A DNA stretch of 33,536 bases from CAZPZZ01 sp964591245 (GTDB taxonomy: Bacteria > Acidobacteriota > Vicinamibacteria > Vicinamibacterales > UBA8438): the NCBI GenBank assembly GCA_964591245.1, contig CAZPZZ010000035.1, forward strand, positions 1-33,536. Reading direction: 5' to 3'. Positions within the stretch are counted from its first letter, which is position 1. Each line of letters starts with the position of its first letter. Shown here in pieces: positions 24,962-33,452 of this stretch. The position numbers and the translations under genes are program-made. Under the pieces are notes generated by a model. It was given only the letters and a program-made list of their open reading frames with translations, did no database searches and was not told the origin of the DNA.

Positions 24962-25723
24962 GTGAATTGCAGCGGTCGTGATGGGGGGCACGTGTCGCCG
25001 GTGGGCTTTGAGATTGCGAAAAAGGTGAAGGTGACCTTGCATCCAGGTGAGCCGGGTCAACTCGTTGACCTCTCGCCGACGAATGTCGTGTTGTGTTGCG
25101 GTTTGCGGGTGATGCCGGACTCCCCGGCCCGCCTCACTCTTGAGGGACCGGCCGGCACCCTGTCGGTTACCGGTCGTGTGGTGCGCTGTCATGTGAGGCC
25201 GGTCGTGGGGCAAGGGGTGAACTACGAAAAGTTTATAACCCTAGACGAGCTACTCGATTTGAGTCGTGTGCTTGGTGAGCTTGCGGAGGGGCCGGTGGTC
25301 CATGACGTGCCGAAGACTCGGGAAGCGCGCTCGAAGGCACTACGGGAGTTAGCCGGTTCGTCCAAGGAGCCCACCCGTGGATTGGCTGGTGAGGAGACGC
25401 AAGGCGCGGTGCGTGCGCCCGGCGATCGTAGGCGTCACGTTCGTGTGCGCGGTCCTTTCGACGGGATCTGGGCAGCGGAGCGAGGACCGGTTCCAGTGAC
25501 CATTGCGGACCTTAGCGAGGGCGGGTGTTTCGTCGAGTATGTTTGCGCGATTGAGGCGGGCGAGCGGTTGACCCTGTCTATCCGTACACCCGAGAGTAAC
25601 GAGATTTCCGTGGTCGCAGAGGTTGTGACTGTCGAGTCTGGACTTGGTTTCGCGGTGTGCTTTCTCGAACTCACGGAAGGGCAAAAAAATGCCCTCAGGC
25701 GTGTGGTTGAACAGGTCTATTGA
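24962..25723 (+). CDS. PilZ-domain protein, possibly two PilZ-like domains
   Basis: PilZ domains bind cyclic di-GMP and switch motility, exopolysaccharide or secretion systems. In the 253-residue product the C-terminal domain (156-253) carries the c-di-GMP signature: RRRHVRVRG (156-164), giving the RxxxR element, followed by DLSEGG (183-188), and ends in the usual helix LTEGQKNALRRVVEQVY. The N-terminal part (about 10-90: VKVTLHPGEPGQLVDLSPTN, ARLTLEGPAGTLSVTGRVVRCHV) looks like a second, degenerate PilZ-like barrel without the arginine motif. A charged linker (110-155) joins them. Start is uncertain: GTG 24962, or GTG 24992 which has a G-rich sequence before it. It converges on the GT39 gene with only 27 bases between stops. 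Confidence 0.82.
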   Translation: MNCSGRDGGHVSPVGFEIAKKVKVTLHPGEPGQLVDLSPTNVVLCCGLRVMPDSPARLTLEGPAGTLSVTGRVVRCHVRPVVGQGVNYEKFITLDELLDLSRVLGELAEGPVVHDVPKTREARSKALRELAGSSKEPTRGLAGEETQGAVRAPGDRRRHVRVRGPFDGIWAAERGPVPVTIADLSEGGCFVEYVCAIEAGERLTLSIRTPESNEISVVAEVVTVESGLGFAVCFLELTEGQKNALRRVVEQVY

Positions 25724-25750
25724 AGGGTGATGACAGAAACAACCAGAGAG

Positions 25751-27409
25751 CTACTGGCCTGACCGGAATCTGGACGAATCAATACTTCCTGCCGCACTTG
25801 TTCTATCGCGTTTTGGCGGGGTGCTCCGCACGAGCACAGCTTTATCTGACAGTTTTATCAGCACCTCGGCGATTGCGCCGTCACGTTCCATCTCGCGTAG
25901 GCCGCGCGGCGTGGTCATGACGATGGCACTGTCGTGCAGGGCCGGTGTCCACTCAGGAACAGCGTCGCCGCGATAGTACTCGAGTCCGTGATGCCATGCG
26001 CGGTGTAGTGCGTAGGCGTAGACGGGGTCTTCGTTGGCGAACTGAGTGGCTTTTTTCGCGGCGGTCCTCGTACTGATGGTTGGATCGAGCGTAGGAAGGA
26101 CGGACTGATTGAGTTGCAGCAGGGCCAGTGCGATTCCGAGGGCGGACACCAGGACGCCAACCTGCAGTTGACCTCGGACTGCCAGTCGCAGCGTAACGAG
26201 TGCTGCCGCACCAAGAGTGACTGCGAGCGGGCGCACGGTGCCCGGCCCCACCCCGGAACTCTCCACGCCTGGCGCGATGGCGAACGTTACTGCCATTGCG
26301 AAAAGTGCACCGGCCGTCGCGAGACCGAGGCGGCGGCACAGGACGGGGTTGCTGCGTGCCTCGGCCACGAGTCTGGAAAGAAGCAAGACCGTCGGAGGGA
26401 TCGCGGGAAGGACATAACCTGGCAGTTTTGATTCTGAGAGGCTGAAGAACACGACCGGGAACAGAACCCAGCCGAGCAAGAACAGCGAAGGGGCATGATT
26501 CGTCTCAGAGCGTGTCTGTGTGACAAGGGCCGGATACACGCCGGCGAGCAAGGTGACGGTCCACGGCGCAATCCCCAGAATCATGACGGGGATGAAGAAC
26601 CACCAGGGCTGTGTGTGACGAAACACCGGAGTCAGAAAACGTTCGACGTTGTGACCGACAAGGAAGACGCGGATGAATTCGGGATTTTCCACGGCGCAGA
26701 GCACATACCATGGGAGTGCGACGAGGCCAAAGCAGGCGAGCGACCATGGGCTTGCGAGACGCCAAACGTACGACACTCGCTGCGCCAGTGCAGCGCCGAC
26801 CACGCTGCTCATGCCGGCGAGCACCACTCCCGCTGGGCCTTTGGCAAGCACGGCCAGTCCCACGGCCGCGCCGAAGATGGCCTGGGCCGCGACTCTGTGT
26901 CGCGGCCGCAGCGGCGATTGCATGACAATGGGGATGGCAGCGGTCAATGCGACCGCGAGCGTCGAGGCGAAAAGCATGTCTGGTGTTGCGGCGCGCGCGA
27001 AGGTGAGGATTGCGATGCTTGACGGAAACATCACGCCGAATAGGCTGGCCGTCGAGTGGCCGTAGAATCGTCGAGCAATCCAGCCCAATGCGAGCAAGGT
27101 TACCAAGGCCCCGCATGCGGACGGGAGCCGCGCGGCGGCTTCTGTGTCTCCGACGATCTGGTAGCCGAGGCCCGCTAGCCAGTAGTACAAGACGGGTTTT
27201 TCGAGCCAAGGCTCACCGTGAAGGCGCGGGGTGACCCAATCGTTGCCACCCGCCATGTCCCGTGCAATGGCCGCGTATCGCGGTTCGTCGGGGCCGACGA
27301 GCCCAAAGACAGCCAGGCCATGGAAAAAGCAGAAATAGATGATGAGGAGCGTCGTGCCCGATTGGACCAAGTGACGGGTGGGCATTGTGGGGAAGCGAGA
27401 GTGGGCCAT
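25751..27409 (-). CDS. ArnT-like GT39-family membrane glycosyltransferase
   Basis: Polytopic inner-membrane enzyme using a polyprenyl-phosphate sugar donor, of the ArnT/PMT superfamily. The acceptor could be lipid A, protein or another glycan and is unknown here. The 552-residue product (from ATG 27409) has an N-terminal helix followed by the diagnostic first periplasmic loop. That loop contains GPDEPRYAAIARDM (39-52, catalytic D41/E42) and GEPWLEKPVLYYW (65-77). About ten further hydrophobic segments and a C-terminal soluble region follow. Other recognisable pieces are RAATPDMLF, the conserved LAKGPAG, and FSLSESKLPGYVLPAIP. The frame is open to 27553 but the upstream part is hydrophilic and not family-like. 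No Shine-Dalgarno is clear at 27409 or 27385. It is divergent from the molybdenum hydroxylase operon. Confidence 0.87.
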   Translation of the reverse strand: MAHSRFPTMPTRHLVQSGTTLLIIYFCFFHGLAVFGLVGPDEPRYAAIARDMAGGNDWVTPRLHGEPWLEKPVLYYWLAGLGYQIVGDTEAAARLPSACGALVTLLALGWIARRFYGHSTASLFGVMFPSSIAILTFARAATPDMLFASTLAVALTAAIPIVMQSPLRPRHRVAAQAIFGAAVGLAVLAKGPAGVVLAGMSSVVGAALAQRVSYVWRLASPWSLACFGLVALPWYVLCAVENPEFIRVFLVGHNVERFLTPVFRHTQPWWFFIPVMILGIAPWTVTLLAGVYPALVTQTRSETNHAPSLFLLGWVLFPVVFFSLSESKLPGYVLPAIPPTVLLLSRLVAEARSNPVLCRRLGLATAGALFAMAVTFAIAPGVESSGVGPGTVRPLAVTLGAAALVTLRLAVRGQLQVGVLVSALGIALALLQLNQSVLPTLDPTISTRTAAKKATQFANEDPVYAYALHRAWHHGLEYYRGDAVPEWTPALHDSAIVMTTPRGLREMERDGAIAEVLIKLSDKAVLVRSTPPKRDRTSAAGSIDSSRFRSGQ

Positions 27410-27615
27410 AACACAGGGGAACCTGGCGCTGAGGGAAGTGTAATTTGACGGTGTGGTTTTTCCTACTTGCAACGAGAGTCCATTGTGATCGAGAATTGTG
27501 CACGGCTTAGACACGAATCTGATTGTGGTGTGATGTATTCGGTTTCGGCACACTGGGTCGAATGAAAGTTTACGGCCTTCGAGAACTTCGGGAGAACGAG
27601 GGAGGTGATCGTCCC

Positions 27616-28260
27616 ATGAGTCAGGACATCATCGAGGTGACTGAGGAGACGAGCCAGCAGGGCGTTTCCAGGCGAAATTTCATTAAGGGCGCGATTGCCG
27701 CAAGTGCGGCAGTATCCTCGTCCAACTATTTGTTCCGCTCCAACGGCGGGACAGTGTTGGCGCAAACACCTGCCGCGGGAGCTGTAGAGCGTCTCATCAC
27801 GGTCAACATCAACGGTCGGAGCCGTCGTATCGATGTACCTCCGATGGAGACATTGGCCACGACCCTTCGCTACAAGCTGGGTCTGACTGGAACCAAGATC
27901 GGTTGTGACCGTGCCGAGTGTGGCGCGTGCACAGTGTTGGTCGACGGAGAGCCGCACTATGGCTGCTCGTTGCTCACGCATTCCGTGCGAGGGCGGGATA
28001 TCACGACCATCGAAGGGCTGGAAGCAGAGGACGGCACGCTGCATCCGATGCAACAGGCGGTCCTTGACGAGCAGGGATTCCAGTGCGCGTTTTGCATGTC
28101 CGGGTTCATCATGAACACCGTGGCGCTGCTTAACGAGAATCAGAGTCCGACCCGGAAGCAGGCGGCCGAATGGCTTTCTGGCAATCTGTGTCGCTGCGCC
28201 GACTACGACAAGATTCTGACGTCCGTGATGCGGGCTGCGGAAATTACGCGGGGGGCCTGA
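27616..28260 (+). CDS. Molybdenum hydroxylase [2Fe-2S] subunit with Tat signal
   Basis: Small electron-transfer subunit of a xanthine-oxidase-family enzyme, exported by the Tat pathway. ATG 27616 has GGAGGTGA eight bases upstream. It places the twin-arginine motif SRRNFIKG at residues 18-25, followed by an Ala/Ser hydrophobic stretch to about 50; the longer frame back to 27523 is therefore rejected. The plant-type cluster is bound by C97, C102, C105 and C117 (GCDRAECGACTVLVDG). The second cluster is bound by C157, C160, C192 and C194 (CAFCMSGFIM, LCRCADY). It is 214 residues long. It resembles PaoA/YagT of the periplasmic aldehyde oxidoreductase in arrangement; the Mo and FAD subunits lack signals and presumably travel as a folded complex with it. 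Confidence 0.93.
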   Translation: MSQDIIEVTEETSQQGVSRRNFIKGAIAASAAVSSSNYLFRSNGGTVLAQTPAAGAVERLITVNINGRSRRIDVPPMETLATTLRYKLGLTGTKIGCDRAECGACTVLVDGEPHYGCSLLTHSVRGRDITTIEGLEAEDGTLHPMQQAVLDEQGFQCAFCMSGFIMNTVALLNENQSPTRKQAAEWLSGNLCRCADYDKILTSVMRAAEITRGA

Positions 28261-28261
28261 C

Positions 28262-30700
28262 GTGGCTGATTACAAACTGCTCGGAAAGAATTACACGCTG
28301 CCTGACCTTCGTGCCAAGGTGACTGGGCGTTCACGCTACGCCGAGGACCATCGAGCCGAAGGTATGGTTTTCTGCAAGCTCTTGGTCAGCCCGATGCCGC
28401 ACGCTCGCGTGCGATCCGTTGACACGAGCGCGGCCGAAGCGATTCCTGGATTTGCAGGGATTCTTCGAGCTGATGAGTTGCCAGAGGTCGAAGCCCCGAA
28501 TGAAGCGGGATTGACTGACGAGCCTCGCTACGAGGGCGAGCCGATTCTCGCTGTGGCTGCGGTGGACGAAGAGACGGCGTCTCGAGTTATCGAGGCGATC
28601 GACATTGAGCTCGAGCCGCTGCCGTTCATCCTCGATCCCCTCGACAGCCTTCAGCCGGGTAGCCACAATGCTCGGTCCGAAGGCAATACGATGCTTGGCC
28701 GCGAGATCGGTGAGGTCAAGTGGGGTGAAGAGGACGTCGCCGGGTTGGAGCCTGGCGAAATCCCGATGAACGCTCCGGCCGGCGCCGAGTGGGAGTATGG
28801 GGATGTCGAGGGTGGCTTCGCTCAGGCGGACGTCATTCTCGAGGAGAACTCCTATTTCCAGTCTTTGTCGCACCAGCCGCTTGAGAGCCGGACAACGCTT
28901 GCGTATTGGGAGGGCGGGAAGCTCTATATCTACCCGTCAGTGCAGAGCACCGCTCGTGCGCTCGGTCCCATGGCTCGCTATGCTGGTGTTGAGCCCTCTG
29001 AGGTCGTGCTCATCAACGAATTCACTGGCGGTGGGTTCGGTAGCAAGATCAGCGGGTATCCGCAGGCGCAGATTCCTATCCTGCTGTCGAAGAAGATCGG
29101 CAAGCCGGTCATGATGCGCGTCACGCGCCGAGACGAGACTTCGTTCGGTAAGGCGCGGCCAGGGACGCAGGCGAAGATCAAGCTTGGGATGCGGGCAGAT
29201 GGTCGCATTACGGCGATGGAGATTCACGCCATCGGCGACGGCGGCCCCTACGGACGGTCCGGTGATCACATGAACGTCGGCACGATGGCGTCACTCGCGT
29301 ATCAGCCGCTTGCGATGCGGATGCGGGGGACGGGCGTCTGGACGAACACGCCTCCCCGTGGCCCACAGCGTGGTCCCGGTGGTGTGCAGTCGATGACCAT
29401 GATCGAGCCTCTAATTGCCAAGGCTTCGAAGCAGTTGGGTCTTGATTCTGTCGACGTCCATAAAATCAATGCTCCTGAAGGACAGGCGGAACTCGGGCCT
29501 CCAGGGCGTGACGGCACTCGCGGTAACGTGTCGAGCGCGTTCGTGCGCGAAGCTATCGACAAAGGCGCTGAACTCTTCGATTGGAGTGAGCGCATCCAAC
29601 GCAACGGACAACGGAATGGGTCCAAGGTCACTGGCATCGGTATGGCCGTCAGTACCTACTCTGCCGGAGCGTCCGGAGTGGACGGATTGTTCGTCATCAG
29701 GCCTGATGGTCGGATGTATATCCAGTCCGGCGTTGGCAACCTCGGTACCGGTTCGACGTTCGATATGATGCGAGCGGCAGCCGAGGGTATGGACATGCCT
29801 TGGGAGAAGTGTGAGGTCGCATGGGGCGATACGAGCCGACATCTCCCTTGGAGTTGTTCTCAGGGTGGAAGTTCCACCACCCACGCGCATACCCGGGCGA
29901 ACTGGGCTGCCGTCGAAGATGCTACTCGTAAGATGAAAGAAATTGCTGCGCAGGATCTGGGTGGCAATGCTGATGACTACGAGATCGGCGGGGAGCGTGT
30001 CTACCGTGCAGGGAACCGGTCGCAGGGGCTGAGCTTCGCGCAGGTTGCCCAGCGAGCGATTGACCTCGGCGGAAAGTTCGACGGTCACGAGTTGCCCGAG
30101 GATATCAATGGCATGACCACTGCGTCGGCTACTGCGTTGGCCGGCCAGGGACTCATGGGTGTTGCCAAGGACAACTATGAAGAAGGCGGCCGACGGATGT
30201 CGTTCGTGGCTGGCTTTGCTGAGGTCGAGGTTGACGTGGAAACCGGCGACATTAAGCTGGTTGACTATGCAGCCGGGACCGACGCTGGCACAATCATGCA
30301 TCCGAAGACCTACGAAGCCCAGATCATGGGCGGAGCTATCCAGGGCTTTTCGGTTGCCTTGAGCCAGAAGTGGGTCTATGACCGACGCTGGGGCTTGATG
30401 GTGAACAAGAGGTTCTATAGCAACCGGCCGCCGGGTATTCTGGACGTTCCGCACGAGCAGCCCATGAAGTGGGGCAATGCGGATCTACCGGATCCCTTCA
30501 ATCCACTCGGGTCCAAGGGTATCGGAGAGGCATCGCAGGGCGCAGGCTCTGGTGCCGTCGTAGTCGCCATCGCGGAAGCGCTGGAATCGCTGAGTGAAGG
30601 CAATGGCGATCTCTACCGCTCACCGGTGACGCGAGACATGATTCTCACCAAACTGGAGCAGGCCCCCACGGGCCACGATCGGTTGACGGCTCACGTGTAA
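28262..30700 (+). CDS. Molybdenum hydroxylase large (molybdopterin-binding) subunit
   Basis: Catalytic subunit that would bind the Mo-pterin cofactor and hydroxylate an aldehyde or N-heterocycle with water. The 812-residue protein has the N-terminal a/b hammerhead (VTGRSRYAEDHRAEGMVFCKL). GGGFGSK (256-262) and the active-site stretch RGPQRGPGGVQSM (366-378) follow. The catalytic glutamate is in KGIGEAS (E756). The motif normally reading GQDIGTG is GVGNLGTG here, and a 45-residue Gly/Glu-rich linker (about 140-185) separates the first domain from the rest. Substrate cannot be named. GTG 28262 follows the FeS gene by one base with a GGGGGG run upstream, so translation is coupled. No cofactor-insertion chaperone gene is in the window. 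Confidence 0.93.
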   Translation: MADYKLLGKNYTLPDLRAKVTGRSRYAEDHRAEGMVFCKLLVSPMPHARVRSVDTSAAEAIPGFAGILRADELPEVEAPNEAGLTDEPRYEGEPILAVAAVDEETASRVIEAIDIELEPLPFILDPLDSLQPGSHNARSEGNTMLGREIGEVKWGEEDVAGLEPGEIPMNAPAGAEWEYGDVEGGFAQADVILEENSYFQSLSHQPLESRTTLAYWEGGKLYIYPSVQSTARALGPMARYAGVEPSEVVLINEFTGGGFGSKISGYPQAQIPILLSKKIGKPVMMRVTRRDETSFGKARPGTQAKIKLGMRADGRITAMEIHAIGDGGPYGRSGDHMNVGTMASLAYQPLAMRMRGTGVWTNTPPRGPQRGPGGVQSMTMIEPLIAKASKQLGLDSVDVHKINAPEGQAELGPPGRDGTRGNVSSAFVREAIDKGAELFDWSERIQRNGQRNGSKVTGIGMAVSTYSAGASGVDGLFVIRPDGRMYIQSGVGNLGTGSTFDMMRAAAEGMDMPWEKCEVAWGDTSRHLPWSCSQGGSSTTHAHTRANWAAVEDATRKMKEIAAQDLGGNADDYEIGGERVYRAGNRSQGLSFAQVAQRAIDLGGKFDGHELPEDINGMTTASATALAGQGLMGVAKDNYEEGGRRMSFVAGFAEVEVDVETGDIKLVDYAAGTDAGTIMHPKTYEAQIMGGAIQGFSVALSQKWVYDRRWGLMVNKRFYSNRPPGILDVPHEQPMKWGNADLPDPFNPLGSKGIGEASQGAGSGAVVVAIAEALESLSEGNGDLYRSPVTRDMILTKLEQAPTGHDRLTAHV

Positions 30701-30715
30701 GGGGAGGCTACTAGA

Positions 30716-31723
30716 ATGGCGATAATTCGCGACGTAATACCTCAGCTCGAGCTGTTCCAGCCGTCCAGTGCTGACGATGCTCTGGCTCTGCTGGCAGAGC
30801 ACGGGTCAGACGCGTGGGTGTATGCTGGCGGACTCGATACACTCGATTGGTTCAAGGATCGGGTGAAACGGCCTCGCGTGGTCGTGGACCTGGGTGGCAT
30901 CGAGTCACTCCGCGAGATCCGGACAACTTCCGATGGGATCGAGATCGGGGCGATGGCCAAACTGATCGAGGTCATTAACCACTCGGAAGTGCAGTCTCGG
31001 TTCCCGGCGTTGGCCTATGCGGCCAAGTCGGCGGCTTCGCCGCAGATTAGGAACCAAGGCACCATCGGCGGGAATATCTCGCAAGATACCCGTTGCTGGT
31101 ACTACAGGGATGGATGGACCTGCTATCGAGCGGGTGGCAACATTTGCTACGCAAGTCCTCCCACCGCGATGAACAGGGAGCATTGCATTCTCGGTGCCAG
31201 CCGTTGTGTTGCGGTCAATCCGTCCGACACAGCTCCGGTGCTGGTGGCGTTAGAAGCCGAGATGGTCGTGCGACGTGGTCGCGCGCAGCGTGTCGTTCCG
31301 GCCGAAGAGTTCTTTGTCGGCCCAGAGATCGACATCGAGCGGATGACGGTACTTGAGCCGGGTGACCTCCTCGTGGCGATTCGTATCCCCTCGCGCTGGG
31401 CGGGTGCTCGGGTCTACTTCGAGAAGGTGCGCGACCGCGACACGTGGGACTTCCCACTGGTCAACGTAGCGGCTGCTCTCCGCGAGAGCGGCGGGGTCAT
31501 CGAAGATGCTCGAATCGTAGTCAACGGTGTCGCACCGACGCCGGTTCGGTTGACGGCCGTCGAGAACGCGGTTCGTGGCCAGGCTCGTAACGAGCAGACT
31601 GCTGAGCGCGCTGGCAGTGTGGCGATCCAGGGTGTGGCACCATTGACCCACAACGGCTTCAAGGTCAATCTGATGCGCAACTTGGTGAAGCGGTCGATTC
31701 GCGACGAGCCAGTGCTCGCCTAA
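30716..31723 (+). CDS. Molybdenum hydroxylase FAD-binding subunit with probable [4Fe-4S] insert
   Basis: Medium subunit of the same enzyme, passing electrons through FAD. The FAD-binding PCMH fold is recognised by VYAGGLDTLDWFKDRV (35-50), SAASPQIRNQGTIGGNISQDTRC (105-127) and the C-terminal CO-dehydrogenase flavoprotein domain (about 215-325). Between residues 127 and 164 there is a cysteine-rich insert with C127, C136, C144, C157 and C164. The pattern of C127, C136, C144 and C164 is like the insert that holds a [4Fe-4S] cluster in PaoB/YagS and in the 4-hydroxybenzoyl-CoA reductase beta subunit. ATG 30716 has GGGGAGG eight bases upstream. The gene order FeS-Mo-FAD differs from paoABC (FeS-FAD-Mo). 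A strong hairpin follows 27 bases after the stop. Confidence 0.91.
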   Translation: MAIIRDVIPQLELFQPSSADDALALLAEHGSDAWVYAGGLDTLDWFKDRVKRPRVVVDLGGIESLREIRTTSDGIEIGAMAKLIEVINHSEVQSRFPALAYAAKSAASPQIRNQGTIGGNISQDTRCWYYRDGWTCYRAGGNICYASPPTAMNREHCILGASRCVAVNPSDTAPVLVALEAEMVVRRGRAQRVVPAEEFFVGPEIDIERMTVLEPGDLLVAIRIPSRWAGARVYFEKVRDRDTWDFPLVNVAAALRESGGVIEDARIVVNGVAPTPVRLTAVENAVRGQARNEQTAERAGSVAIQGVAPLTHNGFKVNLMRNLVKRSIRDEPVLA

Positions 31724-31750
31724 CATCGCGTTTCGTTCGATCGGTATCAG

Positions 31751-31789
31751 CGTCGGGCCGGCCCTCTGCATTCGAGGACCGGCCCGACG
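31751..31789 (+). terminator. Strong hairpin ending the molybdenum hydroxylase operon
   Basis: CGTCGGGCCGG (31751-31761) pairs perfectly with CCGGCCCGACG (31779-31789) over 11 base pairs. An inner CCT/AGG pairing extends the stem above a small bulge. It lies just after the FAD-subunit stop. There is no T-run after it, so it may act with Rho or as a 3'-end stabiliser. Confidence 0.65.
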
Positions 31790-31864
31790 TGTGTACACGG
31801 GCGAAGCGTGTTTCTGTGGGCTTCGAGCGTGCGTTATGGTTGAGACCGCGCAAAGGAGGGGCTA

Positions 31865-32386
31865 GTGAATTTTCGTCAGGGGGCCGTCAATTCGTCCAGG
31901 CGCCACTTCGTTCGCCGTGCAGTGAGTGGAGGGCTTGGAATCGCCGTGAGTGTTAATGCGTCTACCGCCCGCCCGTCGGCTCAGGTTGGAGGGCCCATCA
32001 GATCCTTCGACCATGTCGCGGTGCCTATGCAAAACACCGATGAGATGGTTCGTTTCTATCGAGCCCTCGGATTTGAGGTCATGGAAGGTGAACGGATCTG
32101 CTCCGTGCATTTCGGTGACAACAAGATCAACTTCCACCGTCCGGCGACATGGCAGGACTCGAATTTTACGCTTCGCGCACCGGCAGCCGAGCCTCCGTGC
32201 GGCGATTTTTGCTTCGTCTGGGCGGGGACCGTGCCTGAACTGCGTGCAACACTTGAACGCGCGGGGGCGCCGGTCGAGTTGGGCCCGGTCGATCGGGTTG
32301 GTGGTCGAGATGGTGGAGTGGCTGCCGGGATCAGCTATTACCTTCGTGATCCTGATGGAAACTTACTTGAATTCATTGTCTATTAG
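31865..32386 (+). CDS. Tat-exported VOC (glyoxalase/dioxygenase fold) protein
   Basis: Metal-dependent superfamily that includes glyoxalase I, fosfomycin-resistance proteins and extradiol dioxygenases; this member's reaction is unknown. GTG 31865 has AAAGGAGG five to seven bases upstream. The 173-residue product begins with a twin-arginine signal, SSRRHFVRRA (10-19), followed by a hydrophobic stretch. The VOC domain runs from 45 to 173: RSFDHVAVPM (H50), FYRALGFEVMEGE, VHFGDNKINFHRP (H91) and YYLRDPDGNLLEF (E169). H50, H91 and E169 are reasonable metal ligands. A third histidine seen in many members is replaced by acidic/aromatic residues (GDFCFV). Periplasmic VOC proteins are unusual, since most family members are cytoplasmic. 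It is separated from the Mo operon by the strong hairpin, so it likely has its own promoter. Confidence 0.8.
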   Translation: MNFRQGAVNSSRRHFVRRAVSGGLGIAVSVNASTARPSAQVGGPIRSFDHVAVPMQNTDEMVRFYRALGFEVMEGERICSVHFGDNKINFHRPATWQDSNFTLRAPAAEPPCGDFCFVWAGTVPELRATLERAGAPVELGPVDRVGGRDGGVAAGISYYLRDPDGNLLEFIVY

Positions 32387-32391
32387 CTGGT

Positions 32392-32415
32392 GCGCGCCAT
32401 AGTGGATGGGCGCGC
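32392..32415 (+). terminator. GC-rich hairpin after the VOC gene
   Basis: GCGCGCC (32392-32398) and GGCGCGC (32409-32415) form a perfect 7-bp stem around a 10-base loop, followed by GTTTG. It lies six bases after the VOC gene stop, so it is a plausible terminator for that gene. Confidence 0.5.
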
Positions 32416-32447
32416 GTTTGAAATCGGGCAGGCCACGCACACGCCGC

Positions 32448-32480
32448 GCCGGTCACCTCGGGAGACCCTCGGTGACCGGC
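32448..32480. terminator. Second hairpin between the converging VOC and metallo-hydrolase genes
   Basis: GCCGGTCACC (32448-32457) pairs perfectly with GGTGACCGGC (32471-32480). An inner GGG/CCC pairing closes the loop. It lies 19 bases after the end of the minus-strand metallo-hydrolase gene and can act on both strands. No T-run is present. Confidence 0.55.
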
Positions 32481-32498
32481 TGTCAGCCCGTGCGTTTG

Positions 32499-33386
32499 CT
32501 AGCTCTCTCCGCCCAATTCGGCATAGACGGCCGTCAAGAAGCGTTCTGGATCTCCCCATTTCCCGCGGAACTCACGGGTTGGGTCGGCGGCCGCGACTTC
32601 TTCGTAGGTGCGTCCCTGGTCGACCAATTCACTCACACGGTCGGCTACGGTCATCACCATGTCGCGGAATTCAATGACATCCTCACGGGTCGAGACGACG
32701 CCGTGACCAGGTACGACTTTCGTGTTGGCTCCAGCCAGGCCGGCCACGAGGCCCAGGGCTTCGATGGTGCCCGGCAGCGTACCGCCGTTGTTGCGATCGA
32801 TGACTGGGAACGCCACGGTGCGGAACATGTCTCCGGTATGGATAACGTCGGAGTCGACGAAGTGAATGATGCTGTCGCCGTCGGTGTGGGCGCTGGGCAT
32901 CGGGATGATGTGTACCGTTTCACCGTTGAGATGAATGGTGACATCGTCGCTGTAAGTCAGTACCGGCAGCGCGGCGGCCGGTTGCGTGGCAGCCAGCCGG
33001 TTTCGCACCCGGTCCTGGGCAAGGATCGGTACACCCATCCCTGCAAAGTTGGCGTTGCCTCCAGTGTGGTCGCCGTGCACATGGGTGTTGATCAGAAACC
33101 GGATGTTGCCATTCGATATTTCGTCGATGGTGCTACGTATACGAGCGCTGAGCGGTGCAAACTGATCATCGATCATGACGACGCCATCGTCGCCGATCGA
33201 CAGGCCGATATTTCCGCCCTGCCCCTGGAGATAATGGACCGTGCCCGCGACGTGATGCGTTGACAGAGAGATAGCATCCCAATCGATGTTCCCGCGTTGC
33301 GCATCGACCCCGCGGGCAACGATAAATGCCGCGACGGCGACTAAAGCGAGTGACGTCGTCACGCGAAGGTGTGCCCTGGTTTTCAT
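32499..33386 (-). CDS. Secreted metallo-beta-lactamase-fold hydrolase
   Basis: Zinc-dependent hydrolase of the MBL superfamily, predicted to be periplasmic. The 295-residue product has a Sec signal peptide (about 1-30, ARGVDAQ). The metal motif THVHGDHTGG (101-110) carries H102, H104, D106 and H107. H167 (PSAHTDGDS), D186 (HTGDMF) and H228 (PGHG) complete the binuclear site. The substrate cannot be told; this general type includes lactonases, B3-like beta-lactamases and many unassigned exported hydrolases. ATG 33386 has AGGAGG about eight bases upstream. It is the only gene on its strand here; the upstream region carries two perfect inverted repeats. Confidence 0.9.
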   Translation of the reverse strand: MKTRAHLRVTTSLALVAVAAFIVARGVDAQRGNIDWDAISLSTHHVAGTVHYLQGQGGNIGLSIGDDGVVMIDDQFAPLSARIRSTIDEISNGNIRFLINTHVHGDHTGGNANFAGMGVPILAQDRVRNRLAATQPAAALPVLTYSDDVTIHLNGETVHIIPMPSAHTDGDSIIHFVDSDVIHTGDMFRTVAFPVIDRNNGGTLPGTIEALGLVAGLAGANTKVVPGHGVVSTREDVIEFRDMVMTVADRVSELVDQGRTYEEVAAADPTREFRGKWGDPERFLTAVYAELGGES

Positions 33387-33415
33387 GATCAGCCCCTCCT
33401 ACTCGTCTGAATCTT

Positions 33416-33437
33416 GCAGGGGATTCGTTACCCCTGC
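33416..33437 (-). promoter_or_regulatory. Perfect inverted repeat upstream of the metallo-hydrolase gene
   Basis: GCAGGGG (33416-33422) and CCCCTGC (33431-33437) are a perfect 7-bp inverted repeat with an AT-rich 8-base spacer, ending 30 bases before the start codon at 33386. It could be an operator half-site pair or a hairpin in the mRNA leader. Confidence 0.45.
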
Positions 33438-33452
33438 CATGGACGCATTTGT

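Noticed and set aside
32406..33263. Long plus-strand open frame over the metallo-hydrolase gene
   Set aside because: It is the antisense shadow of a gene with a complete MBL metal site and signal peptide.
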